A stretch of 64,000 nucleotides of DNA. Origin: Microbacterium sp. A20. GTDB taxonomy: Bacteria > Actinomycetota > Actinomycetes > Actinomycetales > Microbacteriaceae. The stretch covers positions 62,001 to 126,000 of the forward strand of contig NZ_SSDF01000088.1 in NCBI RefSeq assembly GCF_004794515.1, read 5' to 3'. Under the pieces are notes generated by a model that did not search any database, was not told the origin of the DNA, and was given only the letters and a program-made list of their open reading frames with translations. Of this stretch, positions 8,981-16,961 are shown in pieces. Position 1 is the stretch's first letter. Every line of letters starts with the position of its first letter. The position numbers were made by a program, and so were the translations under genes.

Positions 8981-10654
8981 TCAGCGCGCTTCGTCGACTT
9001 CACCAGGGTGAACGGCACCTCCCGGCGCTTCTGCGCGGCGGGCGGCGACGGCCACATCCATCCCTTCCCGAACCGTGTCATGCACGCGGCCAGCGGACCG
9101 CAGGGCGGTGAACCACGCCGTGCGCCCGGCGACTTCTGCCGCCGGGGCAGGGAGCGCCGCCAAGTGGAGTTTCGTGCCGCGCTGGGAGAGCTCGCGGTCG
9201 AGGTTCTCGAGCGCCTCGAGCACGGTGATCGTCATGACGTCCTGCTGCCTCATCCCGAGCACGAGGGCGGCGATCGTCTCCTCCTCGCCGTCGACGATCT
9301 CGAGGAGCCTGCGCTCATTGACCAGCGCGTTCGCGGTGTACAGCCCTCGCTCCAGGTGGACGCCGAGCACCCCGCCGATCCGTCCCACCACGCGGATCTT
9401 CGGGATGTTCGCCTCACGCAACACAAGGATCAGCGTCACCACGACTCCGACAGCGACGGCCGGGAGCAGCCCCGCGGTGAGCCCGATGACCGCGACCGAG
9501 AGCGCGATCCAGAAGTCCATCCGACTGATGCGGGCCCAGCGCACCAGCTCCGGGATGTTGATGAGACCCGCGACCGCGACGAAGACCATCGCAGCCAGAG
9601 TGGCCTCCGGCATCAGGCTGAGCACCGGGCCGAGGAAGAGGGCGACGAGCACGGCGAGCGCGACCGTGACGACCGTTGCCAGCTGCGATCGCGCTCCAGC
9701 ACTCTGGTTGACCGCGCTCTGCGAGAATCCTCCCGCCGCTGGCATGGTACCGAAGAAGGCACCGATCGAGTTCGCCGCTCCGGTGGCGAGGAGCTCCTGA
9801 TCACTGTCGATCTGCGGTTCGGCCGCGGTGCGAAGGCTCCGAGCGACCGCCGCGGACTCGAGGAACGCCATCACCGCGATCGCGAGGGCGCCGGGAACGA
9901 GCGCCGTCGCCTGCGTCAGGTCGGGCAATCCGGGAACGGGCAGGCCGCTCGGAACGGCGGCGATGAGGCCCACTCCGAGTCGGTCGATTCCGCCGAGCCA
10001 AACCAGGAGAATGCCCCCGACCACGACGACGAGGGTGCCGGGGATCTTCGGCGCCCAGCGCTTCAGGACGACCAGCAGCACCACCGAGCCTGTCGACAGC
10101 GCCACCGTCGGCCAGTTGACACTGCCGAACGCCTCCCCGACGGCGGCCAACGATCGGAAGAACCCGTGCCCCGAGAAATTGTAGGTCTCGCCCAGCAGTT
10201 TCGGCAGCTGCCCGACGGCCACCGTCGCACCGACCCCGATCTTGAGTCCGAGAACAGTGGCGCCGCTGATGTTCTCGACGAGGGAGCCGAGCCGGCAGAG
10301 CCGGGCGAGGAGCAGGATCACCCCGACCAGCAGCGTCAGCATCATCAGTGAGCCGATCGCGTCCTCCGCGCCGGCGGCGATTCCGGCGGACACGAGGGTC
10401 GTCGCCGTGAGCGTAGCGATGGTGGAGGTGGTCGAAACACTCATCGCCCGACTGCCGCCGAGGAATGCGTAGACCACCATCGGCAGGATACATGTGTACA
10501 GACCCACCTGAACCGGAAGATTGGCGATCGTCGCGTATGCCATCGCCTGCGGGATCACCACGGCACCGGCGGAGAGCCCGGCGATCACGTCTCGCACGAT
10601 CCACTTGCTCCGGTAGCCCGAGAGTGTGCTGAACAGCCAGGTCGGTCTGGTCAT
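8981..10654 (-). CDS. SulP-family anion permease, complete
   Basis: A 557-aa SulP/SLC26 permease. It begins with a short cytoplasmic lead and the classic first-helix motif DVIAGLSAGAVVIPQAMAYA, followed by about ten more hydrophobic spans, and has FSQSAVNQSAGARSQLATVV as the conserved loop. A C-terminal STAS domain covers about residues 435-530 (GVHLERGLYTANA onward), with low similarity to a canonical phosphorylated-serine STAS. The ATG at 10654 is preferred over one 22 codons upstream because it follows a GCGGGGAA sequence and starts at the usual family N-terminus. It is the second SulP gene in this 10-kb block and heads the minus-strand SulP-FUSC-LuxR run. Confidence 0.9.
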   Translation of the reverse strand: MTRPTWLFSTLSGYRSKWIVRDVIAGLSAGAVVIPQAMAYATIANLPVQVGLYTCILPMVVYAFLGGSRAMSVSTTSTIATLTATTLVSAGIAAGAEDAIGSLMMLTLLVGVILLLARLCRLGSLVENISGATVLGLKIGVGATVAVGQLPKLLGETYNFSGHGFFRSLAAVGEAFGSVNWPTVALSTGSVVLLVVLKRWAPKIPGTLVVVVGGILLVWLGGIDRLGVGLIAAVPSGLPVPGLPDLTQATALVPGALAIAVMAFLESAAVARSLRTAAEPQIDSDQELLATGAANSIGAFFGTMPAAGGFSQSAVNQSAGARSQLATVVTVALAVLVALFLGPVLSLMPEATLAAMVFVAVAGLINIPELVRWARISRMDFWIALSVAVIGLTAGLLPAVAVGVVVTLILVLREANIPKIRVVGRIGGVLGVHLERGLYTANALVNERRLLEIVDGEEETIAALVLGMRQQDVMTITVLEALENLDRELSQRGTKLHLAALPAPAAEVAGRTAWFTALRSAGRVHDTVREGMDVAVAARRAEAPGGAVHPGEVDEAR

Positions 10655-10757
10655 TGCATTCCCCGCTTCCGAATGGTCGTCTGGCCGAGCGTACTGCGGG
10701 CGGGTCTCGTCGTGCGGCACATCTCACCCGGCAGGGGTGGCCGGTCGACCGCTCCTG

Positions 10758-10783
10758 AGCTCGACCGGTCTCGTGATCGAGCT
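10758..10783. repeat. Inverted repeat in the SulP/OhrR divergent intergenic region
   Basis: AGCTCGA (10758-10764) and TCGAGCT (10777-10783) form a perfect 7-bp inverted repeat with 12 bases between. It lies just upstream of the ohrR-like promoter and within the divergent control region for the SulP gene, so it could be a regulator site or a weak hairpin. Nothing distinguishes these. Confidence 0.35.
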
Positions 10784-10785
10784 TA

Positions 10786-10816
10786 AATTGTGCACAACTG
10801 AATTGTGTGCGATACT
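10786..10816 (+). promoter_or_regulatory. Promoter and probable autoregulatory operator of the OhrR-like gene
   Basis: A -35-like TTGTGC (10788) and a -10-like GATACT (10811-10816) are separated by 17 bases. The region between contains TTGTGCACAA (10788-10797, a perfect palindrome) and a second AATTGTGTGC (10801-10810) that repeats the first half-site 15 bases downstream. OhrR-type regulators bind AATTGT-like palindromes, so these fit an operator overlapping the promoter. Transcription would begin close to the ATG at 10823, implying a leaderless message. Confidence 0.5.
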
Positions 10817-10822
10817 CGACGG

Positions 10823-11290
10823 ATGGTCATGACGGATGAAATGGTGTGCTTCTCGCTGTACTCCGCTTCTCGGGCGACCACGCAGGCGTACCGCGCCCTG
10901 TTGGCTCCTTGGGGGCTGACCTACCCGCAGTACCTGGTTCTGGCCGCGCTGTGGATCGAAGGCGAGCAGACGATCGGCTCGCTCGGCGCACTGATGCACC
11001 TCGACTCCGGCACGCTCTCACCCCTCGTCCGTCGGCTGGAACAGGCCGGCCTCGTCACTCGGGTCCGCGGCGAGGCCGACGAACGGGTCGTGACCGTGCA
11101 GCTCACAGCGCGCGCGCAGGCGCTTCGCACCGAAGTCGCCCCGATCCACAGCGCGGTCGCCGAAGCCGCCGGGCTGAGCGACGACGAGCGTCGCCGCGAG
11201 CTCATCAGCGAATTGCACGACATCACCGAACGCCTCCAGCGCCTCACAGCCGACCTCGCCGCGCCTGCACCCGCGGACGACACTCACTGA
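10823..11290 (+). CDS. MarR-family regulator of OhrR type
   Basis: A 155-aa winged-helix repressor of the MarR superfamily. The N-terminal region matches the organic-peroxide sensor OhrR: a single Cys at residue 9 (MVCFSLYSASRA) followed by TYPQYLVLAALW, with the DNA-binding helices at LMHLDSGTLSPLVRRLEQAGL and the wing RVRGEADERVVTV. In OhrR this N-terminal cysteine is the peroxide-reactive residue. Several starts are possible (GTG 10805, ATG 10823, ATG 10829). 10823 is chosen because the promoter places the transcript start there and no ribosome-binding site is visible. It is followed 26 bases later by an MDR-type reductase rather than the ohr peroxidase. Confidence 0.85.
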   Translation: MVMTDEMVCFSLYSASRATTQAYRALLAPWGLTYPQYLVLAALWIEGEQTIGSLGALMHLDSGTLSPLVRRLEQAGLVTRVRGEADERVVTVQLTARAQALRTEVAPIHSAVAEAAGLSDDERRRELISELHDITERLQRLTADLAAPAPADDTH

Positions 11291-11316
11291 ATCCCTCCAC
11301 CCAGAACGGAAAGAAC

Positions 11317-12294
11317 ATGCGCGCACTCATCCACCAGACGTTCGGCGATCCCGAGCAGGTCCTCCGGATCGAAGACCGCCCCCTGCCGGAGCCCGGAGCC
11401 GGGCAGGTTCGTCTGCGGACCGTCCTCTCCCCCATCCACAACCACGATCTGTGGACCGTCCGCGGCACCTACGGGTTCAAGCCCGAACTCCCCGCCGCGT
11501 CGGGCACCGAGGCGCTCGGTGTCGTCGACGCCCTCGGCTCGGGCGTCGAACACCTGACCGTCGGTCAGCGCGTCGCGACGGGTGGCACTTTCGGTGCGTG
11601 GTCCGAGTACTTCCTCGCGAACGCCGCCGGTCTGATCCCCGTGCCCGACGCGCTCTCCGATGAAGACGCCGCGCAGCTGGTCTCGATGCCGTTCAGCACC
11701 ATCACCCTGCTGCGCTTCCTCGACGTGAAGCCGGGCGAATGGATCGTTCAGAACGCGGCGAACGGTGCCGTGGGCCGGATGCTCGCGCAGCTCGGTGCCG
11801 CACGCGGCATCAACGTCGTCGGGCTCGTCCGCCGCACCGCGGGCGTCGACGAGCTCCGCACGCAGGGTATCGAAGGCGTCGTCGCCACGGATCAGGACGA
11901 CTGGCGGGAGCAGGTCGCACGCCTCACCGGTGGCGCGCCGATCGTGGCGGGCGTCGACTCGGTCGGCGGCTCTTCGGCCGGCGACGTGCTCTCGCTCCTC
12001 GCCGAGGGCGCCACACTCGTGGCCTTCGGAGCGATGGACTCCCCCGTCATGGAGATCGCCTCGTCCGACGTCATCTTCAAGCAGGCCACGGTCAAGGGCT
12101 TCTGGGGCAGCAAGGTCATGCCCAGCCTCGACCCCGGCACGCGGGGCGAGCTGTTCGGAGAGCTCGTCCAGCGCGTCACCGACGGCACCGTGACCCTTCC
12201 CGTGGCCGGCGTCTTCGACGCCGCCGACATCGGCGCGGCCGTGCAGGCGAGCAACACCGCCGGTCGCATCGGCAAGGTGCTCCTGCGCTTCTGA
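11317..12294 (+). CDS. Zinc-type alcohol dehydrogenase-like (MDR) quinone/enoyl reductase
   Basis: A 325-aa medium-chain dehydrogenase/reductase, NAD(P)H-dependent. The N-terminal GroES-like domain carries the conserved SGTEALGVVDALGSGVEHL, and the Rossmann domain has NAANGAVGRMLAQLGAARG. Cysteine ligands for catalytic zinc are absent, and the NHDLWTVRG segment resembles the 2-enoyl/quinone reductase branch. It probably reduces an electrophilic quinone or enone in the cytoplasm. It lies directly behind the OhrR-like repressor with a short gap, so it is the likely target of that regulator and would be induced by oxidants. The ATG at 11317 has a weak GGAAAGAA site. Confidence 0.85.
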   Translation: MRALIHQTFGDPEQVLRIEDRPLPEPGAGQVRLRTVLSPIHNHDLWTVRGTYGFKPELPAASGTEALGVVDALGSGVEHLTVGQRVATGGTFGAWSEYFLANAAGLIPVPDALSDEDAAQLVSMPFSTITLLRFLDVKPGEWIVQNAANGAVGRMLAQLGAARGINVVGLVRRTAGVDELRTQGIEGVVATDQDDWREQVARLTGGAPIVAGVDSVGGSSAGDVLSLLAEGATLVAFGAMDSPVMEIASSDVIFKQATVKGFWGSKVMPSLDPGTRGELFGELVQRVTDGTVTLPVAGVFDAADIGAAVQASNTAGRIGKVLLRF

Positions 12295-12306
12295 TCCGCT
12301 TCTCGA

Positions 12307-12337
12307 CACCGGGGTTCCGAACGTCGGAGCCCCGGTG
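12307..12337 (+). terminator. Hairpin terminator after the MDR reductase
   Basis: Bases 12307-12320 pair with 12324-12337 (CACCGGGG with CCCCGGTG, then TCCGA with TCGGA) around a 3-base loop, with one wobble position. It ends 6 bases before the ridA-like ATG, so it could also influence that gene's translation. Confidence 0.6.
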
Positions 12338-12343
12338 CAGAGT

Positions 12344-12751
12344 ATGGGCATGGAGATCACACTCGCCAGCCCTGAGGGCCTCGTCGTCAGCCCCGCATTC
12401 AGCCACGTCGCCGTCGTGCCCCCGGGCGCGACCACGATCTACGTCGGCGGCCAGAACGGCGTCGACTCCACCGGAGCGGTCGTCTCTGCCGATGCCGGCG
12501 AGCAATCGCTGCGCGCCGTCGAGAACGCCCGCATCGCCCTCGAGTCCGCTGGTGCGGGGCTCGACGATGTGATCAGCTGGACGGTCTTGATCCATCAGGA
12601 CGCCGACCTGCGCGCGGCCTACGGAGCCGTCGCCTCGAGGCTCGCGCGCGAGGGCGCACCGCCCCTGGTCACCGCTGCGATCGTGGCCGGTCTCGGAGTT
12701 CCCGGAGCGCTCATCGAGGTCAGCGCCGTGGCTGCCGTCATCCGCGAGTGA
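12344..12751 (+). CDS. RidA/YjgF/Rid family protein
   Basis: A 135-aa cytosolic protein of the Rid superfamily, whose members hydrolyse reactive enamine/imine intermediates and usually form trimers. Visible features are TIYVGGQNGVDSTGAVV near the N-terminus, EQSLRAVENARIALESAGAGLDD (read as two helices), VISWTVLIHQDADL and the C-terminal LGVPGALIEVSAVA. The catalytic Arg of true RidA (near the R-P-A stretch) is not present in this segment, so it belongs to a less characterised Rid subgroup. The ATG at 12344 is used; a second ATG lies two codons downstream. It faces dinB tail to tail. Confidence 0.82.
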   Translation: MGMEITLASPEGLVVSPAFSHVAVVPPGATTIYVGGQNGVDSTGAVVSADAGEQSLRAVENARIALESAGAGLDDVISWTVLIHQDADLRAAYGAVASRLAREGAPPLVTAAIVAGLGVPGALIEVSAVAAVIRE

Positions 12752-12788
12752 TCCCAGCGCGGGGCCGCGTCCGGTGCATTCGCGGGGC

Positions 12789-13865
12789 TCAGATCCGGCC
12801 GCGAACCGGCGTCCGCTCCGCAGCGTCGCCCTCGTCGGGCATCGTCATCTCGGCCCGCACGCCGAGGAGGCGAACCTCTCGCTCGGCGTCGAGCGTCTCG
12901 GCGAGCGCGAGGGCAGCTGACACGAACTCCTCGCGATCGTTCGTCGGCCCGGAGAGTTTGCGGCCGAAGGTCTTCGTCTCGAAGGGGGCGTATCGCACTT
13001 TGAGGTGCGCCCGGACGACGGGCCTGCCTTCGGCGGCGCAGTCGTCGAAGGCCTGGACGGCCAGCTCCCGAACGGCGGAGGCGACCTGCTCGCTCGTCGT
13101 GAGGTTCTGCTGGTAGGTGGTCTCCCGGCTGTGGCTGCGGGCGACCCACGGAGTGTCGTCGACGACGCTCGGTCCGAGCCCTGAGCCGAGCCCGTGATAC
13201 CAGACGCCCATCCGCGGGCCGAACTCTGCGATCAGCGTCTGCTCATCGGCGTCCGCGAGTTCACGGACCGTCTCGATACCGTGCGCAGCCAGTCGCTTCT
13301 GCACCTTCGAGCCGACTCCCCAGAGATCGCGCGTCGGCTTGTCGCCCATGACCTCGAACCAGTTGTCCGCCGTCAACCGGAAGACGCCCCGCGGCTTTCC
13401 GAACTCGGTCGCGATCTTCGCGCGCACCTTGTTGTCCCCGATGCCCACCGAGCAGTGCAGCTCGGTCGTGGCGAGCACGGCAGCCTGTGCCGCGCTCGCG
13501 ACCTCCTCCGGGTCATCCGCCGTCACCCCGAGGAAGCACTCGTCCCACCCGATGACCTCGAGCACCACGTCCGGCAGCGACCGGAGCGCAGCCATCACCT
13601 CCCCGGACGCGACCGCATAGGCCTCCTGATCCACGGGCAGGAAGACGGCGTTCTCCGGAGCTTTGCGCGCCGCGATCTTGAGCGGCATACCGGAGCCGAT
13701 GCCGTAGGCGCGCGCTTCGTAGGAGGCGGTCGACACGACGGCGCGCTCCGTGGGGTCACCGCGTCCGCCCACGATCACCGGGAGCCCGGCGAGCTCGGGT
13801 CTGCGCAGCACCTCCACCGCGGCGATGAACTGATCCATGTCCACGTGCAGTACCCAGTCGGCCAT
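12789..13865 (-). CDS. dinB: DNA polymerase IV (Y-family)
   Basis: A 358-aa translesion polymerase. The metal-binding acidic residues are D9 and D11 (HVDMDQF) and D108-E109 in GWDECFLG, where most Pol IV proteins have S-x-D-E. The fingers/palm segment YEARAYGIGSGMPLKIA, helix-hairpin-helix LWGVGSKVQKRLAAHGIETV and little-finger domain are all present. The C-terminus ends shortly after the little finger, and I see no clear clamp-binding peptide, so it is closest to the short actinobacterial DinB forms. The ATG at 13865 is chosen over one 27 codons upstream because MADWVLHVD is the family N-terminus. It is monocistronic in appearance, 64 bases after a DUF1304 gene on the same strand. Confidence 0.93.
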   Translation of the reverse strand: MADWVLHVDMDQFIAAVEVLRRPELAGLPVIVGGRGDPTERAVVSTASYEARAYGIGSGMPLKIAARKAPENAVFLPVDQEAYAVASGEVMAALRSLPDVVLEVIGWDECFLGVTADDPEEVASAAQAAVLATTELHCSVGIGDNKVRAKIATEFGKPRGVFRLTADNWFEVMGDKPTRDLWGVGSKVQKRLAAHGIETVRELADADEQTLIAEFGPRMGVWYHGLGSGLGPSVVDDTPWVARSHSRETTYQQNLTTSEQVASAVRELAVQAFDDCAAEGRPVVRAHLKVRYAPFETKTFGRKLSGPTNDREEFVSAALALAETLDAEREVRLLGVRAEMTMPDEGDAAERTPVRGRI

Positions 13866-13929
13866 GCAACGAGTGTGACGGTTGCGGACCCGCCTGTCAC
13901 CCCGCGACGTGCATCCGGTCGGTCGGCGC

Positions 13930-14322
13930 TCAGCCGATCGCGACACCGATCGCTGTGCCCACCACGGCCAGCAGCGGGAGCGTCCCCTGCATCACGGCGG
14001 CACGCGCCTTCGTGCGGTCCGAGAGGATGAGCACGAGTGCGGCGGCGAGCATCATCGCGGTGCCGGCGAACACCAGCGTGAGTCCGACGGTCTCCGATCC
14101 GACGATCACGAGGCCGATGCCGAGCAGGGTCGTCAGCGCCAGGAAGAGGTTGTAGAAGCCCTGGTTGAAGGCGAGCTGCTTCATGGTGATCGCGTCCGCC
14201 TCGCTGGCGACACCGAAGATCTTCCTCGTCTCCGGATCGGTCCACCGCAGCGACTCGAGCGCGAAGATGAACACGTGGAACGCAGCGGCGGCTGCAGCGA
14301 GGACGAGACCGACGATGAGCAT
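13930..14322 (-). CDS. DUF1304 family membrane protein
   Basis: A 130-aa protein with four hydrophobic helices. It shows the DUF1304 pattern: an early FHVFIFALESLRW segment in the first helix, then a QGFYNLFLALTTLLG second helix and a C-terminal LPLLAVVGTAIGVAIG helix. Function is unknown in the family. It lies 12 bases after the CPBP-like gene on the same strand and is probably the last gene of a trmB-CPBP-DUF1304 operon. Confidence 0.85.
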   Translation of the reverse strand: MLIVGLVLAAAAAAFHVFIFALESLRWTDPETRKIFGVASEADAITMKQLAFNQGFYNLFLALTTLLGIGLVIVGSETVGLTLVFAGTAMMLAAALVLILSDRTKARAAVMQGTLPLLAVVGTAIGVAIG

Positions 14323-14334
14323 GTGCTGATTCTG

Positions 14335-15225
14335 TCAGACGAGGAAGATCGGCAGGAGGCCGGGGTTGTGCGCGTGCACGAGCACCGCGAACACGACGGC
14401 GTCGAACAGCAGGTGCACGGTGACGACGTAGGCGAGCGAGTGGGTGCGCAGGAAGATGTAGCCCTGCAGCAGCGCGAACGGAATCGTCAGCAGCGGACCC
14501 CACTCGCGGTATCCGAGCTCCCAGAGGAACGAGACGAACACGATCGCCTGCAGCAGGTTCGCGACCAGGTTCGGGAAGTGGCGTCGCAGCAGCGCGAACA
14601 CCGTGCAGATGAAGAACAGCTCGTCCCAGATGCCCACGGCGCCCACGCCGACGAAGAGCCGGGCGATGAGCTCGGGAGTGTCCACCACCGGCCAGTTCTG
14701 GTACACGCCGCTGGTGATGAAGTAGAACGGCAGGATCAGCCACCCCAGGATCAGCACCGCCACGAGCCATCCCCACTGCAGGCGACCCCATCGCCGGTGC
14801 GTGCGCCACGGGAAGCTGATGGCCCTGTCCCGGTAGACCAACCGGGAGATGACGTAGGGCACCGCGACCGCACCGCCCAGCGCGAGCGTGAAGCGCAGCA
14901 TCGCGAGGTTGTCGAGTTCGGCGGCCAGCGGGATGATGCTGACGATCAGCAGGCCCACGGCGATCAGCGAGAGGTCCCTCGTGAGCGATGGCGGTCGGTG
15001 CACGCCGATCGCCTTCGCGGTCTCTCGCCGCGCTCCCATGCTGACGACCTGGTCCTCCGCCGGACGGCCGCGTTCGAGCGACCAGGCGATCACGATCCCC
15101 AGCGCGAGCAGCACCCAGCCCAGCCACGGGATCTCCAGCACGAAGAACGCCGGCGCGGCGGCGCACACGAGCAACGCCGGCACGATGCCGAGGCCCAGCC
15201 TCGTCTCGCGTCGAACCTCGGTCAC
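14335..15225 (-). CDS. CPBP/Rce1-like intramembrane protein, active-site motifs partly altered
   Basis: A 296-aa multi-pass membrane protein with an Abi/CPBP-type C-terminal half. Motif 1, normally EExxxR, reads DELFF at residues 201-205. Motif 3 is HLLFD (H271, D275). The expected FxxxH of motif 2 reads FVSFLWELGY with no histidine in place. In active family members these residues coordinate metal for proteolysis, so activity is doubtful. The GTG start at 15225 forms a GTGA overlap with the trmB stop, which is better than the ATG 35 codons upstream inside trmB. It is probably co-translated with trmB; this neighbour gives no functional clue. Confidence 0.78.
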   Translation of the reverse strand: MTEVRRETRLGLGIVPALLVCAAAPAFFVLEIPWLGWVLLALGIVIAWSLERGRPAEDQVVSMGARRETAKAIGVHRPPSLTRDLSLIAVGLLIVSIIPLAAELDNLAMLRFTLALGGAVAVPYVISRLVYRDRAISFPWRTHRRWGRLQWGWLVAVLILGWLILPFYFITSGVYQNWPVVDTPELIARLFVGVGAVGIWDELFFICTVFALLRRHFPNLVANLLQAIVFVSFLWELGYREWGPLLTIPFALLQGYIFLRTHSLAYVVTVHLLFDAVVFAVLVHAHNPGLLPIFLV

Positions 15226-15947
15226 GGGCGCGCCCTGCGCCGGTAGACCAGATCGCGGATGTCGCGCCCCTTCGCGATGCCCTTGCGCTCGAACGCGGTC
15301 ATCACCCGACCGTCGAAGCGCTCGGCCCATTCCCCCTCGAACGCACGCTCGAACAGCGGCTCCGCGTCGAGCACCTCACGCATCTGCAGCGCGTAGTCCT
15401 CCCAGTCCGTCGCGAGCCGCAGCAGACCGCCGTCCTGCAGAGCCCTCGCCGCGGTGTCGCCGAATCCGGGCCGCACCAGGCGCCGCTTGGTGTGCTTCTT
15501 CTTGTGCCACGGGTCGGGGAAGAAGATCCAGACCTCGCGCACCGCGGCCTCGGGAAGGTACGACGAGAGCACCTCCGGTGCGTTCGCCTCGACCACGCGG
15601 ACGTTGCGGGCGCCCTCCCTGTCGGCATCGAGCATCGTCCGGGCGAGGCCGGCGCGGAACACCTCGACGGCGAGGAAGTCGTCATCCGGACGGGAGGAGG
15701 CCGCCGCGACGATCGCGTGCCCCTGCCCGGAGCCGATCTCCACGTAGAGGTCGGCGGCACGGCCGTACTCGGTCGCCGGGTCGAGGCGGGCCTCCGGGTG
15801 CACCGAGGTCCAGGCGACGTCGCGCGGGACGTCGAGCAGATAGTGCGGGCCGAGATCGGCGAAGGCGCGCTCCTGCGCCTCGGACATCCGGCCGCTGCGG
15901 CGTACGAACGACACCGGCTCGTCTCGGAAGGTACGGGGTTCGGGCAT
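15222..15947 (-). CDS. trmB: tRNA (guanine(46)-N7)-methyltransferase
   Basis: A 241-aa SAM-dependent methyltransferase that makes m7G46 in tRNA variable loops. The SAM-binding segment YVEIGSGQGHAIVAAA, the acidic strand VEANAPEVL and the family hallmark FFPDPWHKKKHTKRRLV (with the PDPW catalytic loop) are intact. The C-terminal TAFERKGIAKGRDIRDLVY matches the conserved tRNA-binding tail. Length is normal for actinobacterial TrmB. The ATG at 15947 is supported by the family N-terminus (RTFRDEPVSFVRRSGRM). It is followed by the CPBP-like gene with a 4-base overlap. Confidence 0.95.
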   Translation of the reverse strand: MPEPRTFRDEPVSFVRRSGRMSEAQERAFADLGPHYLLDVPRDVAWTSVHPEARLDPATEYGRAADLYVEIGSGQGHAIVAAASSRPDDDFLAVEVFRAGLARTMLDADREGARNVRVVEANAPEVLSSYLPEAAVREVWIFFPDPWHKKKHTKRRLVRPGFGDTAARALQDGGLLRLATDWEDYALQMREVLDAEPLFERAFEGEWAERFDGRVMTAFERKGIAKGRDIRDLVYRRRARP

Positions 15948-15999
15948 GATTCCAGGGTAGTCGTCGGCGCCCCGCTCCCTGCGTCCCTGGTGGCGGCGT

Positions 16000-16839
16000 T
16001 CAGCCCGCCGGGGCCGTGACGAAGTCGATGAGTTCCTCCACGCGGCCGAGCAGCGCAGGCTCCAGGTCCCTATACGTGGTCACCTTCGAGAGGATGTGCT
16101 GCCACGCGCGAGCGATGTCCGCCTGCGTCTCGTGGGGCCACCCGAAGGCACGGCAGATCCCGACCTTCCATTCGATGCCGCGCGGGATCTCGGGCCACTT
16201 CGCGATGCCGAGGGCACGCGGGGTGACGCACTGCCAGACATCGATGAACGGGTGTCCGACGATGCGGAGGTGTCGACCGTGCGGCCCGCGCGCGATGGCC
16301 TGCGCGATCCTGGTCTCCTTGGAGCCCGGCACGAGGTGGTCGACGAGCACGCCGTACCGGCGGGTGGCACTGGGAGGCTCGGCGGCCAGCAGCTCGTCGA
16401 GCAGGTCGACGCCCTGCAGGAACTCGACGACCACACCTTCGACGCGCAGATCGGCGCCCCAGACCTTCTCCACCAGCTCGGCGTCGTGCCGGCCCTCGAC
16501 GAGGATGCGACTGGGCAGGGCGACGCGCGCCCGCTGGTCGGCGACGACGAACGATCCGGATGCCGTGCGACGCGGTCCCTGTTCCTTCGCGGCTGGAACG
16601 ACGAGGCGCACCGGAGCTCCGTCGATGAGGAAGCCGCCGCCGAGCGGGAACAGCCGTCGGCGGCCGAGGCGGTCCTCCAGCTCGACGTTGCCGCCCTGCA
16701 CGCGGGTGACGGCTCCACAGAAGCCGTCATCGGCGACCTCGACGACCAGATCCGCCTCCGCCGCGACCTGCGGCACCTTCTTCGCGCCGCGGTCGCGCCA
16801 GCCCGCCGCCAGCACATCCGAACCGTACATGTCGTCCAT
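16000..16839 (-). CDS. DUF3097 family protein
   Basis: A 279-aa cytosolic protein found widely in Actinobacteria, of unknown function. Visible are an N-terminal beta-rich domain (GAVTRVQGGNVELEDRLGRRR) and a toprim-like central part (RILVEGRHDAELVEKVWG, then GVLVDHLVPGSKETRIA). The toprim-like acidic pair E..D-x-H suggests nucleic-acid metabolism but is not proof. The C-terminus is helical with conserved W and H residues (HPFIDVWQCVTP, GIEWKVGICRAFGW). The ATG at 16839 has CTGGAAGG upstream and is preferred over an upstream in-frame ATG at 16926. It is divergent from the TPM-domain gene. Confidence 0.88.
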   Translation of the reverse strand: MDDMYGSDVLAAGWRDRGAKKVPQVAAEADLVVEVADDGFCGAVTRVQGGNVELEDRLGRRRLFPLGGGFLIDGAPVRLVVPAAKEQGPRRTASGSFVVADQRARVALPSRILVEGRHDAELVEKVWGADLRVEGVVVEFLQGVDLLDELLAAEPPSATRRYGVLVDHLVPGSKETRIAQAIARGPHGRHLRIVGHPFIDVWQCVTPRALGIAKWPEIPRGIEWKVGICRAFGWPHETQADIARAWQHILSKVTTYRDLEPALLGRVEELIDFVTAPAG

Positions 16840-16961
16840 GCCTTCCAGCGTATGTGCCTCCGCTGAGGGCGAACGGCGAACCCGCCGCTGGTGCTGTCGC
16901 GTGTCGGGCTCTGTGCATAGACTCATGACATGGGGCTCGGCTGCCGGTCGGAGGGAACACG

